Origin: Methanogenium sp.
GTDB lineage: Archaea; Halobacteriota; Methanomicrobia; Methanomicrobiales; Methanomicrobiaceae
Length of the DNA: 36,084 nt
Direction of reading: 5' to 3'
NCBI GenBank assembly: GCA_030595665.1
Contig: JAUVCV010000027.1
Span: forward strand, 1-36,084
Shown: piece after piece, positions 12,373 to 21,567 of the stretch
Numbering within the stretch: position 1 is the stretch's first letter
Layout: each line of letters opens with the position of its first letter
The notes under the pieces: generated by a model
Told to the model about the DNA's origin: nothing
Seen by the model: only the letters and a program-made list of their open reading frames with translations
Databases searched by the model: none
Program-made: the position numbers and the translations under genes

Positions 12373-12806
12373 GTACGATTCACCTGTCTTTCTACTTCCT
12401 TATAGGCACTATTGAGAAATGACACAATTTCGTCCTCATTATTTTTCTCAATCTTGGCTCCATATCGCCAAGCTTCGTGAATTTTTTCTAGTTCAAGGCG
12501 ATTGTTTTTAACATAAAAATTGAGTGATTCCGGTTTCACACCTGGATTAGAAATATGACATTTTTTCATAAGATCTCCAATTTTATGCGTCCCCAGTTCA
12601 GTTTGAATCTTATCTGGTGAAGTTTTTTCCTTCATATGTTTTTGATATAATATAGTTTTCAATCCACATTCAACTGAATAGAACAATAGCATATATAATT
12701 TTGCAGCCCTTAAGTTTCCATTGTTTTCCAAGCAATAGTCTGAGATTTCTTTGTGATCTTTAAAAGAACGCTTATATTGATGATGATCGATAGGGACTTT
12801 TGCCAT
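12369..12806 (-). CDS. Small HEPN-like protein, partner of the KGGVGR ATPase
   Basis: A 145-residue, mostly helical protein. The pattern resembles HEPN domains: a long helix with AAKLYMLLFYSVECGLKTIL (34-53), a THKIGDLMKKC helix (73-83), then NNRLELEKIHEAWRYGA (101-117). R103 and H110 in the last block fit the R-X4-6-H motif of HEPN ribonucleases (spacing 6). That makes RNA cleavage possible, but the assignment rests on pattern only. It is the first gene of a two-gene operon and overlaps the ATPase start by ATGA, so the two proteins are made together and probably act together, for example with the ATPase gating a HEPN toxin. It has the same AT-rich composition as its partner. Confidence 0.65.
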   Translation of the reverse strand: MAKVPIDHHQYKRSFKDHKEISDYCLENNGNLRAAKLYMLLFYSVECGLKTILYQKHMKEKTSPDKIQTELGTHKIGDLMKKCHISNPGVKPESLNFYVKNNRLELEKIHEAWRYGAKIEKNNEDEIVSFLNSAYKEVERQVNRT

Positions 12807-13246
12807 TATTGTTATTTCAGTAATCTATTGGTTAAAACTATTGTTAGATGGAATTTGTTGTTAGCACTTGTGTCTCCGCTTCTATGGGCCAAATATAATG
12901 GCTTTGGGAAGGTCATCCCTGAGAAATATGAATTTGAATCTTGTAACTCCCGGTTTACCTACATTCCCGCAAATTCATAATGAGCCAGATCCAAACTGGC
13001 TGAATTTCGACTAAAATTAAAAATTTGGCGAATTTCATTGATTGAAATAATTGTGCTCGTTAGGTGTCAGTTACAACACATAATATGTTTGTCTATTTTC
13101 AGAATGCTGAGAATATGTCAACTAAATTGTAATCAAACTAATATGGTGGCTCTTTTTCCCCCTCATAGTTATGTGTCACCGGGAATGTAGGGAGTAAGGC
13201 ACCGGGGATTAAAAAGTTCTCTCTGGTAGTAGTCCGTGATGGGCGA
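12807..13246. other. AT-rich intergenic region upstream of the HEPN/ATPase operon
   Basis: No gene is supported here. The right flank of the accessory block lies in it: AT-rich DNA gives way to normal composition at about 13200. It must hold the promoter of the minus-strand HEPN/ATPase operon (12807-12880 is AT-rich but no single TATA stands out). A 12-bp inverted repeat at 12958/13180 is listed separately. Confidence 0.5.
12958..13191. repeat. 12-bp perfect inverted repeat spanning 234 bp
   Basis: CCTACATTCCCG at 12958-12969 is exactly complementary to CGGGAATGTAGG at 13180-13191. Between them lies AT-rich DNA without a gene. This could be a small non-autonomous element (MITE-like) or the scar of an element at the edge of the accessory block. 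No target duplication was recognised. Confidence 0.4.
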
Positions 13247-14257
13247 TCATTCACGGTCCTTTAGAGACGGAGTCTGAAAAATGGTTTGAATCTCTCCATC
13301 ATCCACCCCCTCCCTCGCAAAAATCGCTGCCCCTTTGAGCGGGGCCATTCCGTCAGCAGTGCTCAGGAGAATCTCCGGGGTAGAGAGATAGGCATCGATA
13401 TGCCGGAGTGCCGGTGCAAAAATAATGTCCGGATTCTCCATCGCCACCGGCCCCCCGACAACAATCCTCTCCGGTGCGTATGCGGCGATGATGGTCGAGA
13501 GCCCGCGTCCGTTGATCACCGCGAGGTCCCGGAAGAATGCAGTGATATCTGTGTTCCCCGAACGGGCCGCCGCACAGAGTGATGCTGCGGTGACAGCCTC
13601 CCCGGTGAGAAGTTCAGAACCATGCCGTTCATGCCACGCCCGGAAGAACTGCGGCATCCCGCTCCCGGAAGCATATGCTTCCCAGTGGGCCGTCCCCCCG
13701 CATCCGCAGGGCAGATTGTAGACCGTATCCACACAGATGTGGCCAATCTCTCCGGCATTGCCGTCTGCTCCTTCCATCAGGCGGCCGCCGGAGATAATCC
13801 CACAGCCGATGCCGGTTGATATCGTCAGATACACCAGATTCCGGCAGCCCTTTCCTTCCCCGTCACCTCTGCGGAATTCGTAGTATGCACCGGCGGATGC
13901 ATCATTGAGAATGGTGACCGGGCAGGAGAAGGCTGCCTCAAGAGGTTCCCTGAGAGGAATGTCCGGATAGGGCATATTCGGACTTGACCGGATACTCTCC
14001 TTCCCTACTGAAAGTGGCCCGGCGGTGCTGATGCCGACCGCGTCCGGCTGGTGTCCCGCTTCATCGCAGACAGCCCGTATCATACGAATAATCTGTTTGG
14101 TCACGGATGTAGCGTCCGGCCCGTCCCGGCAGAGTGCTTCCTTCCGGCAGACAATACATTTCATCTCCCCGCCACTGTCACCGGTAAATACCGCACTCCT
14201 CACATGGGTGGCGCCAATGTCCGCTGCTGCGATGTACATTCCCGTTTCGTGTTTCAT
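13247..14257 (-). CDS. ROK family sugar kinase (glucokinase-like)
   Basis: A 336-residue ROK-family protein, probably an ATP-dependent kinase of glucose or a related sugar; the substrate cannot be told from sequence. The actin-like ATPase fold is visible in [12 protein letters not shown] (phosphate 1), [11 protein letters not shown] with the catalytic Asp119, STGIGCGI (phosphate 2) and the ROK block NAGEIGH (168-173). The zinc motif near [10 protein letters not shown] (184-193) is also present. It lacks the N-terminal winged helix of ROK repressors, so it is an enzyme. It is divergent from ilvD, with about 120 bp between the starts. The start could also be Met7 ([10 protein letters not shown]); neither has a strong ribosome site. 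Confidence 0.88.
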   Translation of the reverse strand: MKHETGMYIAAADIGATHVRSAVFTGDSGGEMKCIVCRKEALCRDGPDATSVTKQIIRMIRAVCDEAGHQPDAVGISTAGPLSVGKESIRSSPNMPYPDIPLREPLEAAFSCPVTILNDASAGAYYEFRRGDGEGKGCRNLVYLTISTGIGCGIISGGRLMEGADGNAGEIGHICVDTVYNLPCGCGGTAHWEAYASGSGMPQFFRAWHERHGSELLTGEAVTAASLCAAARSGNTDITAFFRDLAVINGRGLSTIIAAYAPERIVVGGPVAMENPDIIFAPALRHIDAYLSTPEILLSTADGMAPLKGAAIFAREGVDDGEIQTIFQTPSLKDRE

Positions 14258-14379
14258 TTTTGTATTCCCGGATGTGTGCGCTGGATATGTTTATTCAACA
14301 GGTGCACCAGATATTTGAACCAGATGGGTCCTGCACATCTCATTTTTATTCCTTCAGGTTCATCAATGTACGAGTATCC

Positions 14380-16026
14380 ATGCGCAGCGATGAAGTGAAA
14401 CAAGGGTATGTCCGTGCGCCGAACAGATCTCTTCTGCGGGCTCTCGGTATTACAGACGACGAGATGACGAAACCGTTCATAGGCATAGCGAACTCCTGGA
14501 ATACCATCGTGCCGGGCCATCTCGGTCTCCGGCAGGTGGCAGAACGGGTCCGCGAGGGAGTCGCTGCAGGCGGCGGTGTACCCTTCGAGTTCAACACCAT
14601 CGGCATATGTGACGGCATTGCGATGGGCCACGAAGGGATGCGGTATTCCCTGCCGTCCCGTGAGACAATTGCAGACTCTGTCGAACTCGTCATACAGGCC
14701 CACCGGTTTGATGGCCTCGTCTGCATCTGCACCTGTGACAAAATCGTCCCCGGCATGCTGATGGCCGCCGCCCGGTGCAATATTCCTGCCATTGTCGTCA
14801 CCGGCGGGCCAATGCTCTCCGGCAAATGCGGCGGAAAGGAACTCTCACTCATCGATGTCTTTGAAGGCGTCGGCAAAGTGGCAGCAGGCACCATGGATGA
14901 AGAAGAACTCATCGCCCTTGAAAAGTGTGCGATGCCCGGCTGCGGCAGTTGCCAGGGCCTCTACACCGCAAATACCATGGCCTGCATGACAGAAGCCCTC
15001 GGTATGTCCCTTCCCCGGTGTGCCGCAACCCCTGCCGTGCATGCAGAGAAACTTGCCATTGCCCGGATGAGCGGCGAGCGGGTCGTCGGCCTCGTACGGG
15101 AAGATGTCACCCCCCGTTCCATCATCACAAAAGAGAGCATGCGCAACGCAATCCGGGTGGACATGGCGCTCGGTGGTTCGACCAACACCGTCCTCCACCT
15201 GATGGCGGTGGCAGAGGAAGCGAATGTCCCTCTCACACTGGACGAGTTCAACGAAATAAGTGACACCGTCCCGCATATATGCTACATGCAGCCCTCCGGC
15301 CCTCACTCAATGGAGACACTCTACTATGCAGGTGGCATTCCTGCGGTCCTGCACGAACTTGCCCCCCTCCTTGAAGATGCACTGACGGTATCGGGCACCT
15401 GTGTCACCGAATTAGCGGAAAAAGCCCCCGCAGGTGACGCTGCTATCATCCGCCCGCTTTCTGACCCGGTGCATGCCTTCGGTGGCCTGAAGATCGTCAG
15501 AGGAACCCTTGCACCGAACGGTGCGGTCATAAAAGCAGCCGGAGTCAGCGATGAAATGTGGCAGCACACCGGCCCCGCCCGTGTCTTTGACTCAGAAGAT
15601 GCGGCAATGGAGGCAATTCTCGCAGGTAACATTGTAGAGGATGATATGGTCGTCATCCGCTACGAAGGCCCCGCGGGAGCACCGGGCATGCCTGAGATGC
15701 TCTCTCCCACTTCAGCTATCATGGGCCGCGGCCTTACCCGTGTTGTCCTCATTACCGACGGACGGTTCTCCGGCGGGACACGGGGGCCGTGCTTCGGTCA
15801 TGTCGCACCTGAAGCAGCAGCAGGCGGCCCGATCGGGCTTGTTGAGGAAGGGGACAGTATCACCATAAATCTCTTCCAAAACAAAATCGACCTGGATGTC
15901 ACTCAGGATGTGCTCGATGAACGCAGAAAATCCCTGATTATGCCGGTAAAGAACCTCACCGGTGTTCTCAGCCGGTATAGAGCGGCTGTCTGCCAGGCAG
16001 ATCGCGGTGCGGTCCTGAAAAAATAA
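14380..16026 (+). CDS. ilvD: Dihydroxy-acid dehydratase IlvD
   Basis: IlvD removes water from 2,3-dihydroxy acids in valine, isoleucine and leucine synthesis. The 548-residue protein is full length. It carries the Fe-S and active-site motifs ICDGIAMGH (76-84), [10 protein letters not shown] (117-126, Cys119) and [13 protein letters not shown] (187-199, Cys191), plus the C-terminal [13 protein letters not shown]. At the third cysteine position found in [2Fe-2S] forms this protein has [10 protein letters not shown], so it more likely carries the oxygen-sensitive [4Fe-4S] cluster, fitting an anaerobe. The ATG at 14380 gives the normal N-terminus; upstream starts would add about 40 unrelated residues. 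No ribosome site is seen, so the message may be nearly leaderless. Confidence 0.97.
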   Translation: MRSDEVKQGYVRAPNRSLLRALGITDDEMTKPFIGIANSWNTIVPGHLGLRQVAERVREGVAAGGGVPFEFNTIGICDGIAMGHEGMRYSLPSRETIADSVELVIQAHRFDGLVCICTCDKIVPGMLMAAARCNIPAIVVTGGPMLSGKCGGKELSLIDVFEGVGKVAAGTMDEEELIALEKCAMPGCGSCQGLYTANTMACMTEALGMSLPRCAATPAVHAEKLAIARMSGERVVGLVREDVTPRSIITKESMRNAIRVDMALGGSTNTVLHLMAVAEEANVPLTLDEFNEISDTVPHICYMQPSGPHSMETLYYAGGIPAVLHELAPLLEDALTVSGTCVTELAEKAPAGDAAIIRPLSDPVHAFGGLKIVRGTLAPNGAVIKAAGVSDEMWQHTGPARVFDSEDAAMEAILAGNIVEDDMVVIRYEGPAGAPGMPEMLSPTSAIMGRGLTRVVLITDGRFSGGTRGPCFGHVAPEAAAGGPIGLVEEGDSITINLFQNKIDLDVTQDVLDERRKSLIMPVKNLTGVLSRYRAAVCQADRGAVLKK

Positions 16027-16032
16027 TTTTCC

Positions 16033-16038
16033 TTTTTT
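16033..16038 (+). terminator. Oligo-T terminator after ilvD
   Basis: A run of six T (CCTTTTTTAA) lies 7 bp after the ilvD stop, matching the oligo-T termination used by archaeal RNA polymerase. No stem-loop was needed or seen. Confidence 0.45.
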
Positions 16039-16085
16039 AATCCGGCAGCCCTCATGCAAAGAATGAGGTCTCACCCATTTCTGAT

Positions 16086-16406
16086 TTAGTGTTTTACCAC
16101 AGGTTTGTGCTCTTTTGATATCAGTGCTTTACGACCGGTCTGTGTGGTCTTTTTAGCAAACCGGATGGGGCCGGGCTGATTGGTATGAGGACCAAGATCC
16201 TCCTCATGGTCATGGGTATGAGTATCGTGGTCAGTTGAGACGGGAGGGCGTTCCCATGCATGGTGCGGGGGGTGAGGGTGCAGGTGGTCATACGGGTGGT
16301 GGCGGTTTAATGTACGTTTCCGCTCCATGTCCTGGCTGATGTTGTGGACCGATCTGTTGGCAAGGGAGATTGCATCCGGGCTCCGGTATTTCTTCCTCGA
16401 TAGCAT
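16086..16406 (-). CDS. Short histidine-rich hypothetical protein
   Basis: A 106-residue open frame I do not recognise. Its middle (about residues 34-72) is very rich in His, Asp and Pro (HHPYDHLHPHPPHHAWERPP, then DHDTHTHDHEEDLGPH), flanked by basic ends. Such stretches can bind nickel, zinc or cobalt, but they also arise as reading-frame artefacts of repetitive DNA. In favour of a real gene: GGAG stands 8 nt before the ATG, and it fills an otherwise empty 500-bp gap on the same strand as the thioredoxin-like gene upstream. There is no signal peptide and no domain. Confidence 0.4.
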   Translation of the reverse strand: MLSRKKYRSPDAISLANRSVHNISQDMERKRTLNRHHPYDHLHPHPPHHAWERPPVSTDHDTHTHDHEEDLGPHTNQPGPIRFAKKTTQTGRKALISKEHKPVVKH

Positions 16407-16557
16407 GGACTATACTCCGGCTCTTCAGTAATAAACAATTCGACAGAATGGATATACCGGCCGGTGGCTTAATTCAGATTCTGGTATGCGGGATCTATGC
16501 AGATGCGGCATCCCTCTGTATGGTAAAAAAAGACGGACCTCTTATCCCACTTCTGAT

Positions 16558-16896
16558 TCAGTGGGTGAGGCGTTCTAACTGCTCAATAATAAGAGGCAGT
16601 GAAATCCGGCCAACCGGTGCAAGGGTGCCGTTAATGAGAATGATCGGAAGGGGAGGCTGCTCTTCTTCAACAATTTTCACCACATATTCCGGGACTCCGT
16701 CATCCAGGAGCGTCAGTTTCATGGCGATCCCCGGGTAGCGTGATTCCAGTTCAGTCTTCAGTGCATCAAATGCTGTCACCAGATTTTCTGAGGGGGCACA
16801 TGCAAAAAGCCCACAGGTGCGCGTATCATCACAGGGAAACGGTCCGCATGAACCGTCTGAAAACCCGATGACCTCAATTTCGTTCGTCTCTGCCAT
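16558..16896 (-). CDS. Thioredoxin-like protein with N-terminal cysteine cluster
   Basis: A 112-residue protein. Its second half reads like the end of a thioredoxin/glutaredoxin fold (PLPIILINGTLAPVGRI then SLPLIIEQLERL, the cis-Pro and NG turn). The N-terminus EIEVIGFSDGSC is a first beta strand leading into four cysteines at 17, 22, 28 and 33, which is not the plain CXXC of thioredoxin. It could be a redox carrier or metal/Fe-S binding protein. No exact family is recognised. It is divergent from carA with a 186-bp gap. The ribosome site is weak. Confidence 0.65.
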   Translation of the reverse strand: MAETNEIEVIGFSDGSCGPFPCDDTRTCGLFACAPSENLVTAFDALKTELESRYPGIAMKLTLLDDGVPEYVVKIVEEEQPPLPIILINGTLAPVGRISLPLIIEQLERLTH

Positions 16897-17042
16897 TGCC
16901 GTAAGCGTATCTTTCTTCGCCTTTTTATTTTCTGCGATAATGAACGGGTTCTGTATGGTTCATCCGTATGTCATTTTGCAAATCAGGTCTGTTAGATCTT
17001 CCCGCCAGGATCGTTCACGTGGTCTCCATGGACCCTTACGAG

Positions 17043-17052
17043 TTTTTAATAA
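17043..17052 (+). promoter_or_regulatory. Candidate TATA box of carAB
   Basis: TTTTTAATAA lies 31 bp before the carA ATG. Archaeal spacing puts the transcript start near 17074, so the leader would be only about 9 nt, which agrees with the lack of a ribosome site before carA. Confidence 0.45.
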
Positions 17053-17082
17053 GGAATCTCCCTCAATAAGTATGGTTATTCA

Positions 17083-18138
17083 ATGAAGGCGGTTCTGGGT
17101 CTTGAAAACGGGAAATATTATGTCGGGGAGGGCTTCGGTGTCGAAGGTTCCTCTACCGGTGAATTAGTATTTACCACTCAAATGGGCGGTTATATGGAAG
17201 CACTGTCCGACCCGAGTTATAAGGGTCAGATTCTGATGTTCACCTATCCCCTCATAGGAAATTACGGGGTGCACCCCGATAATTTCCAGAGCAGTAATGT
17301 TCATGCCCTCGGGTGTGTGGTTCGGGAGCTATGTAAATCTCCTGCAGCCATGCCATCCCTGGGTGACTATTTTGCAGACAATGGTCTGTTAGGCATTTCC
17401 GGTGTTGATACACGGAAACTGACCATTGAAACACGGGTGAACGGCACACTGGGTGCGGCACTGATTGTCGGGGACGACAATGGTGAGTATGCAGTCGAAT
17501 GTGCGCAAAATCAGCGTCCGATTACAGATATTGAACTCATACCACAGGTATCCTGCAAAGAGGCATACCGCATCAAAGGGACAGGGAAACGTATCGCAGT
17601 CCTGGACCTTGGTGTGAAAAGCAATATGCTCTCAAGCCTGAAGAGGCGTGGTGCTGACCTGTATGTTTTCCCCTACAACACCCGCCCTGATGTCATTGAG
17701 GCAATAAAACCCCAGGCCCTCTTTATCACAAACGGCCCCGGCGATCCGATGCGTGCAACGGATCCCATAAAAACCGTTCAGTACTTTATCGGTAAGCTGC
17801 CAATTTTCGGGATCTGCATGGGCAACCAGGTGACTGCTCTTGCACTGGGAGGGAAGACCTACAAGATGAAGTTCGGGCATCGCGGTGCGAATCAGCCGGT
17901 CCGCTACCGTGACGGCAGAATTTTCATCACCACGCAGAACCACGGGTTTGCAGTGGACGGTGATTCCCTTCCGGAAGGGTGTGAGATGCTCTTTACCAAT
18001 GTCAATGACGGGAGTGTAGAGGGATTCTGTTCTGAAGACCTGAATATATTCACGGTCCAGTTCCATCCGGAGGCCCATGCGGGGCCCTATGATACTGAGG
18101 AACTGATCTTTGATCTAATGTACCGGAGGATTCTCTGA
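17083..18138 (+). CDS. carA: Carbamoyl-phosphate synthase small subunit CarA
   Basis: CarA is the glutamine amidotransferase that feeds ammonia to CarB for carbamoyl phosphate, used in arginine and pyrimidine synthesis. The 351-residue protein has the CPSase small-subunit N-domain (MKAVLGLENGKYYVGEGFG, then STGELVFTTQMGGYMEALSDP). It also has a class I GATase domain with the nucleophile Cys245 in GICMGNQ and His328/Glu330 in FHPEAH. All three catalytic residues are present. It overlaps carB by one base (TGATG). The GGAGG for carB is inside the carA end, so the two subunits are translationally coupled. Confidence 0.98.
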   Translation: MKAVLGLENGKYYVGEGFGVEGSSTGELVFTTQMGGYMEALSDPSYKGQILMFTYPLIGNYGVHPDNFQSSNVHALGCVVRELCKSPAAMPSLGDYFADNGLLGISGVDTRKLTIETRVNGTLGAALIVGDDNGEYAVECAQNQRPITDIELIPQVSCKEAYRIKGTGKRIAVLDLGVKSNMLSSLKRRGADLYVFPYNTRPDVIEAIKPQALFITNGPGDPMRATDPIKTVQYFIGKLPIFGICMGNQVTALALGGKTYKMKFGHRGANQPVRYRDGRIFITTQNHGFAVDGDSLPEGCEMLFTNVNDGSVEGFCSEDLNIFTVQFHPEAHAGPYDTEELIFDLMYRRIL

Positions 18139-21100
18139 TGCCCTTAAAACCTGAAATTAAAAAAGTGCTGCTGATTGGCTCAGGTCCGATTCAGATTGGA
18201 CAGGCGGCAGAGTTTGACTTCTCAGGGTCACAGGCATGCCGTGCACTCCGCGAGGAAGGAGTGAAGGTAGTGCTTGTCAACTCCAACCCTGCAACGATTC
18301 AGACCGACCCGGAGACGGCAGATATCATCTACATTGAGCCAATCCGGGCAGATATAATTGCAAAAATAATTGAAAAAGAGAAGCCGGACGGCATTCTCTC
18401 CGGGATGGGCGGCCAGACCGGTCTCAATATGACGGCAGAACTGGCTGAGATGGGCGCCCTTGAGGGTGTACAGATCCTGGGTACTCCCCTGGAAGCCATC
18501 TACCGCGGTGAAGACCGGGAACAGTTCCGTGACCTGATGCAGGAAATCGGCGAACCGGTGCCCCGGAGCATGATTCTCACCGATATGGGCCAGCTGGATG
18601 AGGCACTGGAGATGGTCGGTCTTCCTGCCATCATCCGCCCTGCCTACACCCTTGGTGGTGCCGGCAGTGGTGTGGCATACTCGGCAGATGACCTGAAGCG
18701 GATTGTGGAACTGGGCCTGCAGCGCTCACGTATCCACCAGGTGCTCATTGAAGAGAGCGTCATCGGCTGGAAGGAAATAGAGTTTGAGGTGATGCGTGAC
18801 GCTGCTGATACCTGCATCATCATCTGTGGAATGGAGAACGTCGATGCGATGGGTATCCACACGGGTGAAAGTGTGGTCGTTGCACCAATCCTGACCCTCA
18901 GGGACGATGAGTTCCAGAAACTGCGGACAGCATCCATTAAAATTATCCGGGCACTTGACATCCAGGGCGGCTGTAATGTTCAGCTCGCATACCAGGACGG
19001 CGATTACCGCATTATTGAGGTAAACCCGCGGGTATCACGTTCTTCAGCACTGGCATCCAAGGCCACCGGATACCCGATTGCCCGGGTAGCAGCAAAAATC
19101 GCAATTGGTCTGAACTTAGACGAGATCACAAACACCGTCACCGGATGCACCCCGGCATCGTTTGAGCCGGCAATAGACTACGTGGTTGTGAAGATGCCGC
19201 GGTGGCCGTTTGACAAATTCCCGAATGCTGACCGTACCCTCACCACCGCGATGAAGTCCACCGGTGAAGTGATGGCCATCGGACGCACGCTTGAAGAGGC
19301 TTTCAAAAAGGCAATGCGGTCCCTTGATACCGATGTCTATCCTCATACCTCCGAGTCAGAAATTCGTATGCTCCTTGCAAATCCGACGGATGAACGGTTC
19401 GGGTGTATTTTTGATGCGTTCAGGGCGGGTTTTACCGTTGATGAAGTGGCAGAACTGACCTATATCGCACCCTTCTTCCTGGAGAAAATAAGGAATATCG
19501 TTTCGATGGAAGAGACACTCGCGGCAGGCAATCCAACGCCGGAGACAATCAAAACAGCACGAAGGGCAGGTTTTACCTCAGAAGAGATTGCCACCCTCTC
19601 CGGCATATCTGAAGAGATGGTGGGGGATGTTGGCGGCATGCCCACCTATAAGATGGTCGATACCTGCGCTGCCGAGTTCCCGGCGACAACCCCCTACTTC
19701 TACTCAACCTGGGAGGATGAGACCGAAATCGTCCCCGACGAAAAGGAGAAAGTCCTCATCCTCGGGTCCGGTCCCATCCGTATCGGGCAGGGCATTGAGT
19801 TTGACTACTGCACAGTGCATGCGGTGAAAGCCCTCCGTGAGGAAGGGGTTGAGGTGCATATCGTCAACAACAATCCCGAGACTGTCTCGACTGACTATGA
19901 CACCTCAGACCGGCTTTTCTTTGAACCGATGACCCTTGAGGATGTGACAAACATCCTGAAGTCGGACAATTATGCCGGTGTGATGGTGCAGTTCGGCGGC
20001 CAGAATTCTGTCAACCTTGCCCTGCCGCTGGAGCGGGCAGTCGCGTCCGGAAACCTGAAGACCAAAATCTTCGGCACCTCTCCTGATGCGATGGACATGG
20101 CAGAGGACCGGGAGCGGTTCAGCGTACTTCTGGATGAACTTAAGATCCCGTCGCCGGCGAATGGTTCTGCCTACTCTGAAGAGGAGGCATTTGTCATCGC
20201 GGAGAGGATTGGATTCCCGCTTCTGGTGCGGCCGTCCTATGTCCTTGGCGGGCGTGCGATGGAGCTCGTGCATGACGAGATTGAACTGCAGACCTATATC
20301 CGTGAGGCGGTGCGGGTCAGCCGTCAGCATCCGGTCCTCCTTGATTCATTCCTGCAGAATGCAATTGAGATAGATGTGGATGCCGTCTGTGACGGAACCG
20401 ATGTCCTGATAGGTGGTATCATGGAACACATCGAGGAAGCCGGAGTCCACTCCGGTGACTCGGCCTGTGTTATTCCGCCCCAGTCTCTCTCGGAGAATGT
20501 GATTGAGACGGTGCGGAAGTATACCAAAGACCTTGCCGTGGGCATTGGCGTGGTCGGACTCATCAACATCCAGTTTGCCGTCAAAGACGAGGTTGTGTAT
20601 ATCCTTGAGGCCAATCCCCGGGCCAGCCGGACGGTTCCCTTTGTCTCGAAGGCAACCGGCATGCCGCTTGCAAAGATTGCAGCAAAGGTGATGTTCGGGA
20701 AGAAACTCGCAGATATGAATGTTTCTGAACCGGTCATGTCACATGTTGCCGTAAAAGAGGTCCTGTTACCCTTCAACAAACTCCCCGGTGTGGACACGGT
20801 CCTCGGCCCGGAGATGAAGTCCACCGGTGAAGTGATGGGCATTGATTACGACTTTGGTCGTGCCTACTACAAGGCCTGTCTCTCAGCAGACAATGAACTG
20901 CCGCTGGAAGGCAACGTCTTCATCTCAGTCGGCACTGAGGACAAGGAAGGCATTCTTCCCGCAGCAAAGAATATGCATGAACTGGGCCTGAAGATATTCG
21001 GGACAAATGGAACAGTTGCATTCCTTGAGTCCAATGGCATTCCGGCAAGTCTCGTGCGAAAGGTGCAGGAAGGCTCTCCCAATGTCATTGACGTGATGCG

Positions 21101-21308
21101 CCGGGGAGACCTGCGGCTGATTGTCAATGCACCTGCCGGAAAATATTCCCGTCAGGACCATGTCCGTATCATGCGGGCGGCCCTTGACTACAATATCCCG
21201 TATATCACCACCATCCAGGCGGCCAACGCTGCTGCCCAGGCAATCCGTAGTCTGAAGAAGGATTCAATTACCATTGAACCTTTATCGCACTATCATGGTT
21301 CAGTCTGA
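18138..21308 (+). CDS. carB: Carbamoyl-phosphate synthase large subunit CarB
   Basis: The 1056-residue large subunit makes carbamoyl phosphate from bicarbonate, ammonia and two ATP. The two homologous ATP-grasp halves are seen: GSGPIQIGQAAEFDFSG near residue 14 and GSGPIRIGQGIEFDY near residue 543, each followed by an NxNPxTxxTD motif. Between them is the oligomerisation region, and after about residue 925 an MGS-like allosteric domain (EGILPAAKNMHELGLKIFGT). A single unbroken gene is notable because some archaea have carB split. The start has GGAGG 8 nt upstream. It forms an operon with carA. Confidence 0.98.
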   Translation: MPLKPEIKKVLLIGSGPIQIGQAAEFDFSGSQACRALREEGVKVVLVNSNPATIQTDPETADIIYIEPIRADIIAKIIEKEKPDGILSGMGGQTGLNMTAELAEMGALEGVQILGTPLEAIYRGEDREQFRDLMQEIGEPVPRSMILTDMGQLDEALEMVGLPAIIRPAYTLGGAGSGVAYSADDLKRIVELGLQRSRIHQVLIEESVIGWKEIEFEVMRDAADTCIIICGMENVDAMGIHTGESVVVAPILTLRDDEFQKLRTASIKIIRALDIQGGCNVQLAYQDGDYRIIEVNPRVSRSSALASKATGYPIARVAAKIAIGLNLDEITNTVTGCTPASFEPAIDYVVVKMPRWPFDKFPNADRTLTTAMKSTGEVMAIGRTLEEAFKKAMRSLDTDVYPHTSESEIRMLLANPTDERFGCIFDAFRAGFTVDEVAELTYIAPFFLEKIRNIVSMEETLAAGNPTPETIKTARRAGFTSEEIATLSGISEEMVGDVGGMPTYKMVDTCAAEFPATTPYFYSTWEDETEIVPDEKEKVLILGSGPIRIGQGIEFDYCTVHAVKALREEGVEVHIVNNNPETVSTDYDTSDRLFFEPMTLEDVTNILKSDNYAGVMVQFGGQNSVNLALPLERAVASGNLKTKIFGTSPDAMDMAEDRERFSVLLDELKIPSPANGSAYSEEEAFVIAERIGFPLLVRPSYVLGGRAMELVHDEIELQTYIREAVRVSRQHPVLLDSFLQNAIEIDVDAVCDGTDVLIGGIMEHIEEAGVHSGDSACVIPPQSLSENVIETVRKYTKDLAVGIGVVGLINIQFAVKDEVVYILEANPRASRTVPFVSKATGMPLAKIAAKVMFGKKLADMNVSEPVMSHVAVKEVLLPFNKLPGVDTVLGPEMKSTGEVMGIDYDFGRAYYKACLSADNELPLEGNVFISVGTEDKEGILPAAKNMHELGLKIFGTNGTVAFLESNGIPASLVRKVQEGSPNVIDVMRRGDLRLIVNAPAGKYSRQDHVRIMRAALDYNIPYITTIQAANAAAQAIRSLKKDSITIEPLSHYHGSV

Positions 21309-21540
21309 CTGCTGGATTTCATCCCCTTTTTTTGCCCGCAATTCCACACCGTTTACTGCTGAATCTGAATGTACCCTGCTTTCATCAGAGGCTGTCTCTC
21401 AGCGTTTCGAAAGATTATCTGGCAGTATTATGAGGTACATCGGCGGTGATGGTGACGAAAACCGCACGCACAAAATTATTCTGAAAATGGTGGGTGAATG
21501 CCTCCTTTCAGAGGAATCGGGGCGTTTGAGGATTGCATAA
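21295..21540 (+). CDS. Possible small protein overlapping the carB end
   Basis: An 81-codon open frame starts inside the last codons of carB in another frame and ends at 21540. I do not recognise it; the C-terminal part (THKIILKMVGECLLSEESGR) could be helical. There is no ribosome site. It fills the gap between carB and the next promoter, so it may be a real downstream gene of the car operon or chance. Confidence 0.22.
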   Translation: MVQSDCWISSPFFARNSTPFTAESECTLLSSEAVSQRFERLSGSIMRYIGGDGDENRTHKIILKMVGECLLSEESGRLRIA

Positions 21541-21567
21541 GGGTGCACCTCGCCCCCATACACTCTT

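Noticed and set aside
14254..14912. Minus-strand frames of 149 and 188 residues opposite ilvD
   Set aside because: They lie over the clearly coding ilvD and show only the antisense composition of a GC-rich gene.
20324..20842. 172-residue minus-strand frame inside carB
   Set aside because: Antisense shadow of carB, rich in Ser/Thr/Arg, with no domain.
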